A stretch of 64,000 nt of DNA from Sphingobium fuliginis (GCF_004152845.1 NZ_SEON01000002.1:372001-436000); one strand, 5' to 3'; positions 17,750 to 29,142 are shown, counted from the first letter of the stretch. The notes: generated from the sequence alone by a model not told the origin. Numbers and translations are program-made.

Positions 17750-18826
17750 ATGGATCAGGAACGCATTGGCGGCGACGGCTTCGCTTTTGAGGGCAATTGG
17801 CGCGACTATGCGCCCATTGCCTTCACCAACCTGCTGCTGACGATCGTCACGCTAGGCATATACCGCTTCTGGGCGACAACGCGCACGCGGCGCTATCTCT
17901 GGGCGAACACGCGCTTCATCGACGACCGGCTGGAATGGACGGGAACGGGCAAGGAACTGTTCCTCGGCTTCCTGATGGTGCTGGCGCTGATCGGCCTGCC
18001 GTTCCTCTTCCTTCAGTTCGGCGCGCAGGCCCTCGTCCTTCAGGGGCATGGCGGCATGGCCGCGATACTGACGCTCGCGGCGTTCGTGACGATCTTCTAC
18101 ATGGTCGGTCTCGCCCGCTTCCGCGCGCTGCGCTACCGGCTCAGCCGGACATGGTGGCACGGCATCCGGGGCGGCAGCGACGATCAGGGCTTCGGCTACG
18201 GCATTTCCTATATGTGGAAGTCGGCGGTGGGCAGCCTGGCGCTGGGCCTGCTCGTCCCCTGGTCGATGATGTCGCTGTGGAACGAACGCTGGAACAAGAT
18301 GAGCTTCGGCCCGCACAGTTTCGAATCGGCAGGCGATCACGGCCCGACCTTCCGGCGCTTCCTGCTCTTCTACCTCCTGCCGATCCTGCTGTTCGTGGGC
18401 GGAGGCGCAATGGTCGCGATGGCGGGCTTTCCGGGACAGGACGGTGCCGGCTCCCGCATGGCCGGGGCCATCTTCGGCATCATCGCGTTCGTGCTGACCT
18501 TCTATCTGGGTCTCGGCCTCATCGCGCTCGCCTTCTACGCGAGTTTCTTCCGTGAAGCGGTGGAGGGGCTGTCGCTCACGGGCCTCGACTTCCATTTCTA
18601 CGCGCGGACCAAAGACTGGATATGGCTGTTCCTGGGTGACATTGCGCTGGTCCTCTGCACGATCGGCATCGGGTCGATCTTCCTGCAATACCGGCACTGG
18701 AAGTTCTTCGTGACCCATATGGGCGTGACCGGCACGATCTATACCGACGAACTCACACAGTCGCAGACGAAGACCAGCCGCCATGGCGAGGGCCTGCTCG
18801 ACGCGCTGGACGTCGGCGCTTTCTGA
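17750..18826 (+). CDS. YjgN-like DUF898 polytopic membrane protein
   Basis: A 358-residue integral membrane protein with repeated units of the type 'N-L-x-T-x-x-T-L-G-I-Y-R-F-W', as in FTNLLLTIVTLGIYRFWA at the start and again as a weaker form near the end. This fits DUF898. No biochemical function is known to me. ATG 17750 follows AAGGGGGG. An 8-bp inverted repeat (GGTCCCCG / CGGGGACC, 17705-17737) lies just upstream. The M48 peptidase gene starts 5 bases after its stop, a pairing that suggests joint action at the membrane. Confidence 0.85.
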   Translation: MDQERIGGDGFAFEGNWRDYAPIAFTNLLLTIVTLGIYRFWATTRTRRYLWANTRFIDDRLEWTGTGKELFLGFLMVLALIGLPFLFLQFGAQALVLQGHGGMAAILTLAAFVTIFYMVGLARFRALRYRLSRTWWHGIRGGSDDQGFGYGISYMWKSAVGSLALGLLVPWSMMSLWNERWNKMSFGPHSFESAGDHGPTFRRFLLFYLLPILLFVGGGAMVAMAGFPGQDGAGSRMAGAIFGIIAFVLTFYLGLGLIALAFYASFFREAVEGLSLTGLDFHFYARTKDWIWLFLGDIALVLCTIGIGSIFLQYRHWKFFVTHMGVTGTIYTDELTQSQTKTSRHGEGLLDALDVGAF

Positions 18827-18831
18827 ACCGC

Positions 18832-19905
18832 ATGTCGGACTTCCGGCTCTGGCATTATGACGGCGCGTCGGCGGTCCGACGCAATGTCCTGCTTCGTACC
18901 GCCGGCACCGGCTTCGTGCTGGAGGAGCCGGAGAGCGGCTGGACAGGCCTGCCCATAGACTGGAGCGACCTTACCGTCATCGGCCTGCAGGACGACCGTT
19001 CGGCCTATGGCCATAAGGCGATCCCCGGCTGGCGTCTGGGCTTTTCCGGCGAAGCGCCTCCCGACATCGCCGCCCATCTGCCGACGGGCGAACGCTATGG
19101 CCGCTGGATCGATCGCTTCGGCCTGTGGCCGGCGGCGGGAATCTTCACCGTCGCCGCCGCGCTCATCGTCTGGGGGGCGCTCGAAGCACCCGCCGTCATC
19201 GCCCCGCTCGTCCCGCAAAGCTGGGAGAACCGCATGGGCGATGCCATGGTGGGCGATTTCGGCGGGCGGTTCTGCCACACACCGGCAGGCGATGCCGCGC
19301 TCGAACGGCTGGCGGCGCGGATCGACCCCGGCCATGAGGCCCGCGACATTTCGCTCGCCAACATTCCCATGGTGAATGCGGTGACATTGCCGGGGGGAAG
19401 GATCATCCTCTTCGATGGCCTGGTCCAGCAGGCAAAGTCCGCCGATGAAGTCGCGGGCGTGCTCGGCCATGAACTGGGCCATGTGCGCCACCGCGACACG
19501 ATGACAGGCCTCATCCGCCAGCTTGGCCTCAGCGTCGTGCTGGGCGGCGCGGGGGGCAATGCCGGCAATTATCTGAACGGCGTGCTGTCGCTGAGCTATG
19601 GCCGCGGCGCGGAAAGCGCTGCGGACGGCGTCGCCATCGACCAGATGCGCGGCGCCGGGATTTCGCCTGCCGCGACGGCCGCCTTCTTCGACCGGATCGG
19701 CGGCAAGGACGAGGGCACGGAAGCGCGGGCGATAAGCTGGCTTTCCTCCCATCCCCTCTCCGCCGAACGCCGCCGCCGCTTCGCCGCTGCCGTGGAGCCG
19801 GAGACATCCTACCGCCCGGCGTTGGACCAGGCACAATGGCAGGCGCTGCGCGCTTCCTGCGCCAGCGATCCGAAGGTCGCCAAATTCTGGGGCAAACCCT
19901 TTTAG
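18832..19905 (+). CDS. Membrane-associated M48 metallopeptidase
   Basis: A 357-residue protein. A novel-looking N-terminal domain (residues 1-95) is followed by a transmembrane segment near 100-125 and an M48 peptidase domain. The zinc site is GHELGHVRHRD, with the third ligand in ESAADGVAID. It starts 5 bases after the DUF898 gene and almost certainly shares its transcript. HtpX and Oma1-like quality-control proteases are the closest known role; the substrate is unknown. Confidence 0.9.
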   Translation: MSDFRLWHYDGASAVRRNVLLRTAGTGFVLEEPESGWTGLPIDWSDLTVIGLQDDRSAYGHKAIPGWRLGFSGEAPPDIAAHLPTGERYGRWIDRFGLWPAAGIFTVAAALIVWGALEAPAVIAPLVPQSWENRMGDAMVGDFGGRFCHTPAGDAALERLAARIDPGHEARDISLANIPMVNAVTLPGGRIILFDGLVQQAKSADEVAGVLGHELGHVRHRDTMTGLIRQLGLSVVLGGAGGNAGNYLNGVLSLSYGRGAESAADGVAIDQMRGAGISPAATAAFFDRIGGKDEGTEARAISWLSSHPLSAERRRRFAAAVEPETSYRPALDQAQWQALRASCASDPKVAKFWGKPF

Positions 19906-19959
19906 GGTACATGGGCTCGGATTGTTTAAATCAGCCAGCCCCACCATCCATGCGAACGC

Positions 19960-19990
19960 AAAAAAGCGGCCTGTTGCCAGGCCGCTCTTT
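19960..19990 (-). terminator. Intrinsic terminator of rpmB
   Basis: On the minus strand AGCGGCCTG and CAGGCCGCT form a 9-bp stem, followed by a run of T residues. On the plus strand a shorter CTTT follows, so it may also serve the M48 gene. Confidence 0.8.
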
Positions 19991-20012
19991 CAAGCGAACG
20001 AAGCAAGCCGAA

Positions 20013-20306
20013 TCAGGCCGCGGCAGCGGCCTTCTTCTTCGCGATGTCGCGCTTCAGGCGGCGAGCCTTCAGCGACAGCTTGTCGTCGCTGGTCTTCAGC
20101 AGCCAGTTGTCCAGGCCGCCATTATGCTCGACCGAACGCAGACCATGGGTCGACACGCGCAGCTTCACGGTCGTTTCCAGCGCTTCGGAGATCAGCGACA
20201 CGTTCTGCAGGTTGGGCAGGAACACACGCTTGGTCTTGTTATTGGCGTGGGAAACATTGTGACCCACCTGGCGGCCCTTGCCGGTCAGCTCGCAAATGCG
20301 CGACAT
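20013..20306 (-). CDS. rpmB: 50S ribosomal protein L28
   Basis: A 97-residue protein starting [20 protein letters not shown], the hallmark of L28, with the lysine-rich alanine tail typical of alphaproteobacteria. ATG 20306 is used; an in-frame TTG lies six bases upstream. AAGG precedes it. It is transcribed alone and ends in a clear terminator. Confidence 0.97.
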   Translation of the reverse strand: MSRICELTGKGRQVGHNVSHANNKTKRVFLPNLQNVSLISEALETTVKLRVSTHGLRSVEHNGGLDNWLLKTSDDKLSLKARRLKRDIAKKKAAAAA

Positions 20307-20454
20307 AGTCAATCAACCTTGTAATTCGGGTTCGTTCGGAAAGCGGCGCCGATAACGGGATTCCCGACGCTCGTCAACCCGCCCAGCGCCTTTCGGGGCC
20401 GCAACCCTTTCCGACTCATGAGCGTTGACGGGCCATAAGCCAAAGGAGGCGGAA

Positions 20455-20676
20455 ATGCGATTCATTGGTGGCCTGTTGCTGATCGTCCTGCTGGTTCTGG
20501 CCGGCGGAATTGCCACCGGCTTCATCGACCTGCAGAAAACGCAGGAGGGACGGCTGCCGGAAATCGCGGTCAAGGGCGGCTCCCTGCCCAAATATGAGGC
20601 CAGCGTGGCCAGGGTCGAGGTCGGCAAACGCAAGGAGACGGTCGAACTGCCGACAGTGGACGTACAGAAGCCCTGA
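20455..20676 (+). CDS. Small exported or membrane-anchored protein
   Basis: A 73-residue protein. One hydrophobic N-terminal segment (residues 3-22) is followed by a charged tail ending VELPTVDVQKP. AAAGGAGG lies 6-7 bases before ATG 20455, a strong ribosome site that supports real translation. I do not recognise a family. It stands between rpmB (divergent) and tadA. Confidence 0.72.
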   Translation: MRFIGGLLLIVLLVLAGGIATGFIDLQKTQEGRLPEIAVKGGSLPKYEASVARVEVGKRKETVELPTVDVQKP

Positions 20677-20752
20677 GGCCTGTTCTGACAGCGGGATAGC
20701 GAGGCATTACAGCCCCTCCCCCAAAGCTCCGTCATCCTGTATGGGCGAAGCC

Positions 20753-21211
20753 ATGTCCTCGCCCTTCCCCCTGCCCGATCCGATGCGGCGTGCGCTCGAT
20801 CTCGCTTATGCCGCCGCCGGAGCGGGAGAGGTGCCCATCGGCGCGGTCGTCACCCTCGACGGCCGCATCATCGGTGAAGGGGAAAATCGCAACCGGCGCG
20901 ACAATGATCCCACCGCCCATGCCGAAATGGTCGCGATCCGCGCCGCGGCAACCCATCTGGGCGACTTCCGCCTCTCCGGCTGCGACCTCTGGGTAACATT
21001 GGAGCCGTGCGCCATGTGCGCCGGGGCGATCTCCCACGCCCGCATCGCCCGCCTCTATTATGCCGTGGCGGACCCCAAGGGCGGCGCGATCGAACAGGGG
21101 CCCCGCCTCTTCACGCAACCGCAATGCCTCCACCGGCCAGAGGTCTATGGCGACCTCGCCGCCGCGGAAGCATCAACGCTGCTCAAGGCTTTTTTTCTCG
21201 CCCGGCGCTGA
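20753..21211 (+). CDS. tadA: tRNA(adenine-34) deaminase
   Basis: A 152-residue zinc deaminase. Zinc ligands and the catalytic glutamate are in DPTAHAEMVAI and TLEPCAMCAGA. TadA converts A34 to inosine in tRNA(Arg)(ACG). ATG 20753 is chosen; an in-frame ATG at 20741 would add four residues. Its last 39 bases overlap the 3' end of the membrane protein gene on the other strand. A generic nucleoside deaminase is possible, but motif and length fit TadA. Confidence 0.92.
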   Translation: MSSPFPLPDPMRRALDLAYAAAGAGEVPIGAVVTLDGRIIGEGENRNRRDNDPTAHAEMVAIRAAATHLGDFRLSGCDLWVTLEPCAMCAGAISHARIARLYYAVADPKGGAIEQGPRLFTQPQCLHRPEVYGDLAAAEASTLLKAFFLARR

Positions 21212-23074
21212 ATAGTCGATGCGGTAGAGCGTGTAGGGCAGCGTCATCCCTGTCCTCAACGGCACCGGCTTCAGCCAGCCGGGCACCTCGCCCCGCATCA
21301 GACCGGCATAAAAGCCCCTGGGGCTGCGCGACTGATAGATGGTGCCCTCGGGAAAGCCGGGGCAGACCAGCAGATAGGTGGCATGGTGCTTCGCCGCGAT
21401 CGGCCGGAACGCGTCGGCAGGGCCGTCATAGGCATGGTGCATGTCGAGGATCGTCGCGCCGTTGCGGTGATAAGGGCCTGCCACGGCGCTGTGGTGCGTC
21501 GCGACGATCAGGCGCGGTCCCAGGTCGACCATGGTGAAGATGGTGGCGGGCGGCAACTGGTCGAGCACCTGCAGCGCCGGCAGGGTGCGGCACCGGCCAT
21601 TGGCCTTGTCGATGGCCTTGCGACGCAGCTGTGCCGTCGGCCTTTGCGGCTTGGGCTGTTCGCCCGTCGCCTTGACCCAGAGCTGGTTCAACTGCGGATA
21701 AAGCGGCGTTGCAAAGGCTGCCCCGGCGAGCACAGCCGCGCCCAGCGCCGCGGCCAGACGGGCGGCGGGCCGCCCCGTCTCGATCAGGCACAGCAGCCGA
21801 TAGGCGGCCCAGGCGGCGGGCGGTATGGCCAGCAATTGCGCCGCCGGTCCGGCGCGAAGCTGCCAGAAGAGCAGCGCGGTGGAAAAGAGCATCATCAGGC
21901 CTACGGTGGCCCAGGCCCAGAGCCGGTCGGCGTCCCTGCGCGCGTCCCACAGCGCCCAAAGCAGGCCGATCAGGCCAGCCGCCGGAATGGCCATCAACGG
22001 CACCACCAGGCTGCGCGCCTGCACGGTGATCGGCTTGGCTTCGCGGATATTGACCAGCCACAGCTTCTCCAGCTCGGGCGAGATCTGATAGGCGCCCGAC
22101 AGGCATTGCGGCCAGTTCATCCAGGCGAAGGCCGCCACCGCCGCTCCGACCAGTACCCCCGCACCCAGCCGCGCCGGCCAGCTCTTGAGCGGGAGCAGCG
22201 CCAGCAGCACCATCCCGGCCGACGCAACCGCGAAGATCGCCACCCAGATGGGCGAGATTGCGTCGCATACCATTTCCCGGTTGGCGTAGCTGGCGAACAG
22301 CACGAACAGCAGCGACGTCGCTCCGCCAAGGCTGATCGCATAAGGCAGCATCCGCCGGGCCGCGCCGTCCTTGAACACCCAGCGCATCGCGATCAGCGCG
22401 CCGCCTGCCGCCAGATAGACGATCATTTCCATGCCGATGGTGATGGACAGCGCGCTGCTCACGCCCGCGACGATGCCGCCGCGCAGCCAGTTGCGGTCGA
22501 CCACGCCCGCCAGCATCAGGACGGTGAAGGCCAGTTGCCAGCCATGATGGTCGATCCGCATCGGCAGGAACATGCTGATGCCCATCTGCGCGGCGAAGGG
22601 CGCCACCGCCGCCAGGAACCAGCTATTCCCCCCCGCCAGCCTTCGCGCGATGAAGCCAAGGCCCAGCATCAGCGGCAGCATCGGCAGCATCGGCGCAATG
22701 CCGCAGGCCAGCCGGTCGGCCAGCCCCTGGTCCAGGAAAGCGCGGAAGAACAGCATCAGCGCGGCCAGCGGCAGGTCCACCAGCCGCGACCAGTGGATAT
22801 TGAACCCGGCGGGCGGATCCAGCCGATATTGCCGCAGGTCGTACCATGACTGCCCGGCCAGCCAGTCCTTCACCTGCAGATAGCGGATATTGTCGTCCGT
22901 ATCGCTGAGCGTCAGCCAATGGATCTGCGGCCAGCGCGTGGCGATCATATAGGCCATGGCGCCGATCCACAGCAGGACGGTCAGCCACTTCCAGTTGCGC
23001 TCCGCATAGCCGGAGAATTGCGCCGCGACAGGGGCGACATGAGCGCGCAGGACAGACCAGCTTTGCAGTTTCAT
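21173..23074 (-). CDS. GT-C-like polytopic membrane protein
   Basis: A 633-residue protein with about a dozen hydrophobic segments and a soluble C-terminal part. The first periplasmic loop has LSDTDDNIRYLQVKDWLAG and later RLVDLPLA, which resembles GT-C enzymes that use polyprenyl-phosphate sugars and carry a DxD-type motif in loop 1. It diverges from the GtrA-like gene, whose family also handles lipid-linked sugars, so a surface glycan role is plausible. Substrate is unknown. Confidence 0.78.
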   Translation of the reverse strand: MKLQSWSVLRAHVAPVAAQFSGYAERNWKWLTVLLWIGAMAYMIATRWPQIHWLTLSDTDDNIRYLQVKDWLAGQSWYDLRQYRLDPPAGFNIHWSRLVDLPLAALMLFFRAFLDQGLADRLACGIAPMLPMLPLMLGLGFIARRLAGGNSWFLAAVAPFAAQMGISMFLPMRIDHHGWQLAFTVLMLAGVVDRNWLRGGIVAGVSSALSITIGMEMIVYLAAGGALIAMRWVFKDGAARRMLPYAISLGGATSLLFVLFASYANREMVCDAISPIWVAIFAVASAGMVLLALLPLKSWPARLGAGVLVGAAVAAFAWMNWPQCLSGAYQISPELEKLWLVNIREAKPITVQARSLVVPLMAIPAAGLIGLLWALWDARRDADRLWAWATVGLMMLFSTALLFWQLRAGPAAQLLAIPPAAWAAYRLLCLIETGRPAARLAAALGAAVLAGAAFATPLYPQLNQLWVKATGEQPKPQRPTAQLRRKAIDKANGRCRTLPALQVLDQLPPATIFTMVDLGPRLIVATHHSAVAGPYHRNGATILDMHHAYDGPADAFRPIAAKHHATYLLVCPGFPEGTIYQSRSPRGFYAGLMRGEVPGWLKPVPLRTGMTLPYTLYRIDYSAPGEKKSLEQR

Positions 23075-23118
23075 GGTGGCTCGATTAGAGGGTCCGCATC
23101 AAAGCGCAACGGGGCGGC

Positions 23119-23535
23119 ATGAAAATCCTTCATATCTTCACACCGGAAAAGCAGGCGCTGTTCTGGCAGATCGTCCGTTACGGCCTGACCGGGCTGTTCG
23201 TGACCGCCTGTCAGGCGACGATCTACTGGACGCTGGCCGCGCCGGTCAGGCTGCATCCGCAAGTCGCCAACGGCATCGGCTATCTGGCGGCGGTGGCGGT
23301 CGGCTATGTCACGCACAGCAGCTTCACCTTTCGTGGGCATGGCGGGCGCGACAACCAGGCGGCGCGGGGGGTCCGCTTCGTCGCGGTGTCGCTGGTGAGC
23401 TATGCGCTGAACGCGCTATGGGTGTGGTTGTGCGTGACCCATATGCAATGGCCGGAATGGTCGCCCATCCCGGCCATGCTGTTCGTAACCCCGGCGGTGG
23501 TTTTCGGGCTTAATCGGCAATGGGTGTTTCGGTGA
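23119..23535 (+). CDS. GtrA-family membrane protein
   Basis: A 138-residue protein with four predicted membrane helices. IVRYGLTGLFVTACQA at the start and THSSFTFR and NRQWVFR toward the ends are typical of GtrA. Family members are thought to help flip or present lipid-linked sugars. It diverges from the GT-C-like gene, with only 44 bases between starts. Confidence 0.9.
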   Translation: MKILHIFTPEKQALFWQIVRYGLTGLFVTACQATIYWTLAAPVRLHPQVANGIGYLAAVAVGYVTHSSFTFRGHGGRDNQAARGVRFVAVSLVSYALNALWVWLCVTHMQWPEWSPIPAMLFVTPAVVFGLNRQWVFR

Positions 23536-23614
23536 AGGAGTAAGCGTCGGAACGGAGGGCGATTACCAGCGGCCTGCCGTCCGGATGCTCGTTTCGCTCG
23601 CTGCCCACCCCCGG

Positions 23615-23636
23615 CCCCTCCCGCTTGCGGGAGGGG
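23615..23636. repeat. Short GC-rich palindrome
   Basis: CCCCTCCCGC and GCGGGAGGGG form a 10-bp stem between two convergent genes. It is common in sphingomonad intergenic DNA. It may help end transcription, but no clear T run follows. Confidence 0.55.
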
Positions 23637-23642
23637 AGGTTG

Positions 23643-24443
23643 TTAATGCACGAACCGCGCCACCACATCGCGATAGGACCGACTGACCTTCACCTGCGCG
23701 CCCGATTCCAGCACCAGGAAGCATTCGCCATTGGTATGCGGCTTCACCTGCCGCACCTGGCTCAGATTCACGATGGTCGAGCGGTGCACGCGCTGGAAAT
23801 TGCGGGGGTCGAGCCGCTTTTCGAGGTCCTTCATCGTCTCGCGCAGGATCAGCGAATTGTCGGCGGTATAAATGCACATATAATCGCCCGCCGCATCGAT
23901 CCGCTCGATGGAATCGACATCGACGCGGAAAATCTGCCCGCGATCCTTGATGTTGATCAGCTTCTCGAAGCGATTGGCGGCCGGCGCGTCGCCATCGCCC
24001 GAAAAATCGTTCATCGCATCGGGCGCTACCTCGGCCAGCACTTCGCGCAGCTTTTCCACTTCCTGCACCTGACGCTTTTCCGAAAGCCGCTGCCGCACCC
24101 GGTCGAGCGCGTCGGCCAGCCGGCCTTCCTCGACGGGCTTCATCAGATAATCGACCGCCTGCGCCTCGAAGGCGCGGATCGCATGGTCGCTATAGGCGGT
24201 GCAGAAGATGAAAAGCGGCGGCTCGATCTCCATCAGCCCCTGCACGACGGAAAATCCGTCGAAACCGGGCATTTGAATGTCAAGGAACACAAGGTCGGGC
24301 TTATGCGTCTTTATGGCGCGGATCGCTTCCCGGCCGTTGGAACAGGTTTCTACGATTTCGACATCCTCATGCGCTTCCAGACGCAGCTTGAGGCCTTGGA
24401 TAGCCAGGCTTTCGTCGTCGACGAGGATTGTTCTGATGGTCAT
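23643..24443 (-). CDS. LytTR-family response regulator
   Basis: A 266-residue regulator. The receiver domain (residues 1-120) has the phospho-aspartate in LVFLDIQMPG and lysine in YLMKPV. A C-terminal LytTR DNA-binding domain includes NFQRVHRSTIVNLSQV. It overlaps the upstream sensor kinase by 4 bases (ATGA type), so the two form one operon. Targets are not apparent; members often control surface, competence or virulence traits. Confidence 0.95.
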   Translation of the reverse strand: MTIRTILVDDESLAIQGLKLRLEAHEDVEIVETCSNGREAIRAIKTHKPDLVFLDIQMPGFDGFSVVQGLMEIEPPLFIFCTAYSDHAIRAFEAQAVDYLMKPVEEGRLADALDRVRQRLSEKRQVQEVEKLREVLAEVAPDAMNDFSGDGDAPAANRFEKLINIKDRGQIFRVDVDSIERIDAAGDYMCIYTADNSLILRETMKDLEKRLDPRNFQRVHRSTIVNLSQVRQVKPHTNGECFLVLESGAQVKVSRSYRDVVARFVH

Positions 24444-25546
24444 GCGGCCACTCTCGATGGTTCATCCAGGTTAAGCGGTATTTCGATCAGGACCGAAAAG
24501 CCGCCAGGCGTGGAACGCGTTTCGAAGCTCTGTCGTTCCCCGAAGGCCTGAATCAGCCTGTCGCGGATGTTCGCCAGACCGACGCCCGTTCCTTCGCTGG
24601 CCGGATTGTTCGGGCGGGTGAACCCCTCATTCAATCCCGGACCCGTATCGGATACGATGATCCGGACGTTTTCACCGGCAGGCTGCGCCGTGACGGAGAT
24701 TTCCGCGCCCTCTTCCTTGGGCGTCACGGCATATTTGATCGCATTTTCGACCAAAGGTTGCAGCAGGAGAGAGGGGAGGCGCGATTGCGAGACCGCCGGA
24801 TCGATGTTGAAGACCGGCCGCAGCCGATCCTCGAACCGCATCTTCTCGATCTCCAGATACAGCTTCAGCGTCTCGATCTCCTGCTCGATCGTCACCTGCG
24901 CGGTCGGCTCGTTGATCAGCGTATAGCGCAGGAAGGAGGACAGGCGGGACAGCATGGCATTGGCCCGGTCGGTCTGCTTCAGCAGCACCAGCGTCGAGAT
25001 CGAGTTCAGCGTATTGAACAGGAAATGCGGGTTGAGCTGATAGCGCAGCATCGCAAGTTGCGCGCTGGACGCCTGATTCTCCAGCCGCAGCAACTGGTCC
25101 GCCTGCTCCTCCACCGTCAGGTAGAAGTTGATCGCATAATATAGCGCCGACCATGCCCCCAGCAATGTCATGCTGAGATAGAAGGCGCCCAGGAACAGTT
25201 GCAGCCCCGCCGTGTCGCTGCCCCGATTCTGGGTGGAGAAGACCCAGGCGTCGATAAATGCGACCAACCCCGCCGCGACCACCACCGTGACGATGGAGGC
25301 GCCCCAGGTCACGATGGGCCGCTGCCGCTGGAGGAAGCGGAACACTACCGCGATCAGCAGCGTCACCGAATAGCCCGACACGGTCGAGATCATCACCGGG
25401 ATCAGGCTGGAAAGCGGCTGCCCATTGGCGATGGTCGAGGAACCGCGCAACAGGAAGGCGCCGGCCCACCCCACGGACTGGAGGTTCCAAAAGGCGCGGT
25501 TCTTGTCCGCGAAGAAAGGCTGGGGCTGGAAACGATGAACCGACAT
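24440..25546 (-). CDS. LytS/AlgZ-family sensor histidine kinase
   Basis: A 368-residue kinase. Four or so hydrophobic segments lie in the first 140 residues. The His_kinase domain has QLNPHFLFNTLNSIS with the phospho-histidine, and the ATPase has NAIKYAVTPKEEG and SDTGPGLNEG. It should phosphorylate the LytTR regulator encoded directly downstream. A half copy of the 107-bp repeat lies right before it. Confidence 0.95.
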   Translation of the reverse strand: MSVHRFQPQPFFADKNRAFWNLQSVGWAGAFLLRGSSTIANGQPLSSLIPVMISTVSGYSVTLLIAVVFRFLQRQRPIVTWGASIVTVVVAAGLVAFIDAWVFSTQNRGSDTAGLQLFLGAFYLSMTLLGAWSALYYAINFYLTVEEQADQLLRLENQASSAQLAMLRYQLNPHFLFNTLNSISTLVLLKQTDRANAMLSRLSSFLRYTLINEPTAQVTIEQEIETLKLYLEIEKMRFEDRLRPVFNIDPAVSQSRLPSLLLQPLVENAIKYAVTPKEEGAEISVTAQPAGENVRIIVSDTGPGLNEGFTRPNNPASEGTGVGLANIRDRLIQAFGERQSFETRSTPGGFSVLIEIPLNLDEPSRVAA

Positions 25547-25556
25547 TATCGCCAGC

Positions 25557-25597
25557 CTAAAGCATCAGGCAAAAAAGTGGGAACCGGTTTTTTGCGG
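25557..25597 (+). repeat. Half copy of the 107-bp dispersed element
   Basis: CTAAAGC starts it, and GCAAAAAA with TTTTTTGC form a hairpin around GTGGGAACCG. Only the first hairpin of the element is present. It lies at the promoter side of the sensor kinase gene. Confidence 0.65.
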
Positions 25598-25692
25598 CCG
25601 GTACGTGATCGATGAAAAAATGAAACACAAAGGGGGCTCGCCATGCTGGAACGAATTCAGCATGGCCGACCGATTCAAAGCGCGCATTATCG

Positions 25693-26181
25693 TCAGGCAG
25701 CCGCCGCTTCCTGAGTCACCGGCGTCTCCTCATCGACGCACAACCAGATCAGATCGCTCGGCTCCAGCGCGCGGCCGTCATGGGCCTGGATGGTCATCTT
25801 GCGGATCGGCTGCCGGTCGCGGCTGTCGGCCAGCACCTGGCAGGAGATGGGACCGCAGCCCCATTTCTCACCCCATTGGCGCAGCGCGATCATCGCAGGC
25901 GCCAGATCCTGTCCCTTGTCGGTCAGGCGATATTCCACCTTGCGCCGGTCGCATTGCATCGGCTGACGCACCATGATGCCGTTTTCCACCAGCCGCGCGA
26001 GCCGATTCGCCAGGATGTTGCGGGCAATGCCGAGGGTCGACTGAAACTCCTCGAAATGCCGGATTCCCGACAGAGCGCCCCGCAAGATGAGGAACGACCA
26101 GCGTTCTCCCATCGCCTCCAATGCGCTGGGCAGCGCGCATTGTTCCAGATCCTGCGCCAGATTATGTGTCATCGTCTTCAT
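25693..26181 (-). CDS. HxlR-family transcriptional regulator
   Basis: A 162-residue winged-helix protein. CALPSALEAMGERWSFLILR and FEEFQSTLGIARNILANRL cover the recognition region, and YRLTDKGQDL the wing. HxlR regulators usually have one N-terminal cysteine that senses aldehydes or oxidants; Cys in LEQCALPSA fits. ATG 26181 is chosen, with another in-frame ATG at 26199. It diverges from rel with about 100 bases between. Confidence 0.9.
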   Translation of the reverse strand: MKTMTHNLAQDLEQCALPSALEAMGERWSFLILRGALSGIRHFEEFQSTLGIARNILANRLARLVENGIMVRQPMQCDRRKVEYRLTDKGQDLAPAMIALRQWGEKWGCGPISCQVLADSRDRQPIRKMTIQAHDGRALEPSDLIWLCVDEETPVTQEAAAA

Positions 26182-26284
26182 TTGATAGCTCAAAGCCACC
26201 CGCGTTGCAAAAGCGCATCGCTATTCACCTAAGATGGGATTTTTTTGTTGCACAGCAAGGGGCATCGCGGACAATCGCAACAGG

Positions 26285-28386
<2,102 letters not shown>

Positions 28387-28390
<4 letters not shown>

Positions 28391-28493
28391 AGCGTTTTCC
28401 AAGCAGATGGAATCATCTGCTGACTCGGAAAACGCGACAAAACAAAAACTTAGAGCAGTCGAGCCGATGCAATCGGATCGAAATCTGCTCTAG
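28387..28493 (+). repeat. 107-bp twin-hairpin element, copy with perfect CTAGAGC/GCTCTAG ends
   Basis: It begins CTAGAGC and ends GCTCTAG, a 7-bp terminal inverted repeat. Hairpin 1 has arms GCGTTTTCC and GGAAAACGC with an inner GCAGATG/CATCTGC stem; the linker holds GCGACAAAACAAAAACTTAG; hairpin 2 follows. It is nearly identical to the inverted copy at 38043-38149 (about four differences). The rest of 28494-28670 shows no gene. Confidence 0.85.
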
Positions 28494-28670
28494 CGGCAGC
28501 GAAGGATGGTTGGCGGGGGCCAACTCTTCTTGCCGGCCGCGCGGGGAATGAGGATGCGGGGTGGGCTGCTGCCCTTCAGCTTTCCTGGAAGTATGGCGCG
28601 CTCTTGCGAAGGCGGGGGTATGATGCGCTCAACCGCAGCAACCGACATTCCCTCACCAATACCGTCCAGG

Positions 28671-28704
28671 GAAAAGAAAAAGGGCGGCGCCGAAGGCACC
28701 GCCC
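28671..28704 (-). terminator. Intrinsic terminator of the rplJ-rplL operon
   Basis: On the minus strand GGGCGGTGCC-TTCG-GCGCCGCCC is a strong stem with a stable tetraloop, followed by TTTTTCTTTTC. A second 8-bp palindrome (AGCCCCGC/GCGGGGCT, 28733-28752) lies between it and rplL. Confidence 0.85.
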
Positions 28705-28761
28705 CGATTTCCTCCGGCCATAGCCGGTAAGCAGCCCCGCCTGCGCGGGGCTCGACCGAAC

Positions 28762-29142
28762 TTACTTGAGTTCGACGGTCGCGCCGGCTTCTTCCAGCTG
28801 CTTCTTGATCTTCTCGGCTTCGTCCTTGCCGACGCCTTCCTTGACGGCCTTCGGCGCGCCTTCGACCAGAGCCTTGGCTTCGGTCAGGCCCAGGCCGGTG
28901 ATGGCGCGGACTTCCTTGATGACGTTGATCTTCTTGCCGCCGTCGCCGGTCAGGACGACGTCGAATTCGTCCTTGGCTTCTTCAGCAGGAGCAGCGCCGG
29001 CAGCGCCACCGGCCGGAGCGGCAACCGCGACGGCAGCGGCGGCCGAAACGCCCCACTTTTCTTCCAGAGCCTTGGAAAGCTCAGCGGCTTCGAGGACGGT
29101 CAGGGCCGAGAGCTGGTCGACCAGAGCATTGATGTCTGCCAT
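28762..29142 (-). CDS. rplL: 50S ribosomal protein L7/L12
   Basis: A 126-residue protein: N-terminal dimer domain, alanine/glycine-rich hinge (about residues 38-55), and a C-terminal domain with [20 protein letters not shown]. It recruits translation GTPases to the ribosome stalk. It follows rplJ by 84 bases. A terminator follows, and rpoB does not, unlike the usual rplJL-rpoBC order. Confidence 0.97.
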   Translation of the reverse strand: MADINALVDQLSALTVLEAAELSKALEEKWGVSAAAAVAVAAPAGGAAGAAPAEEAKDEFDVVLTGDGGKKINVIKEVRAITGLGLTEAKALVEGAPKAVKEGVGKDEAEKIKKQLEEAGATVELK

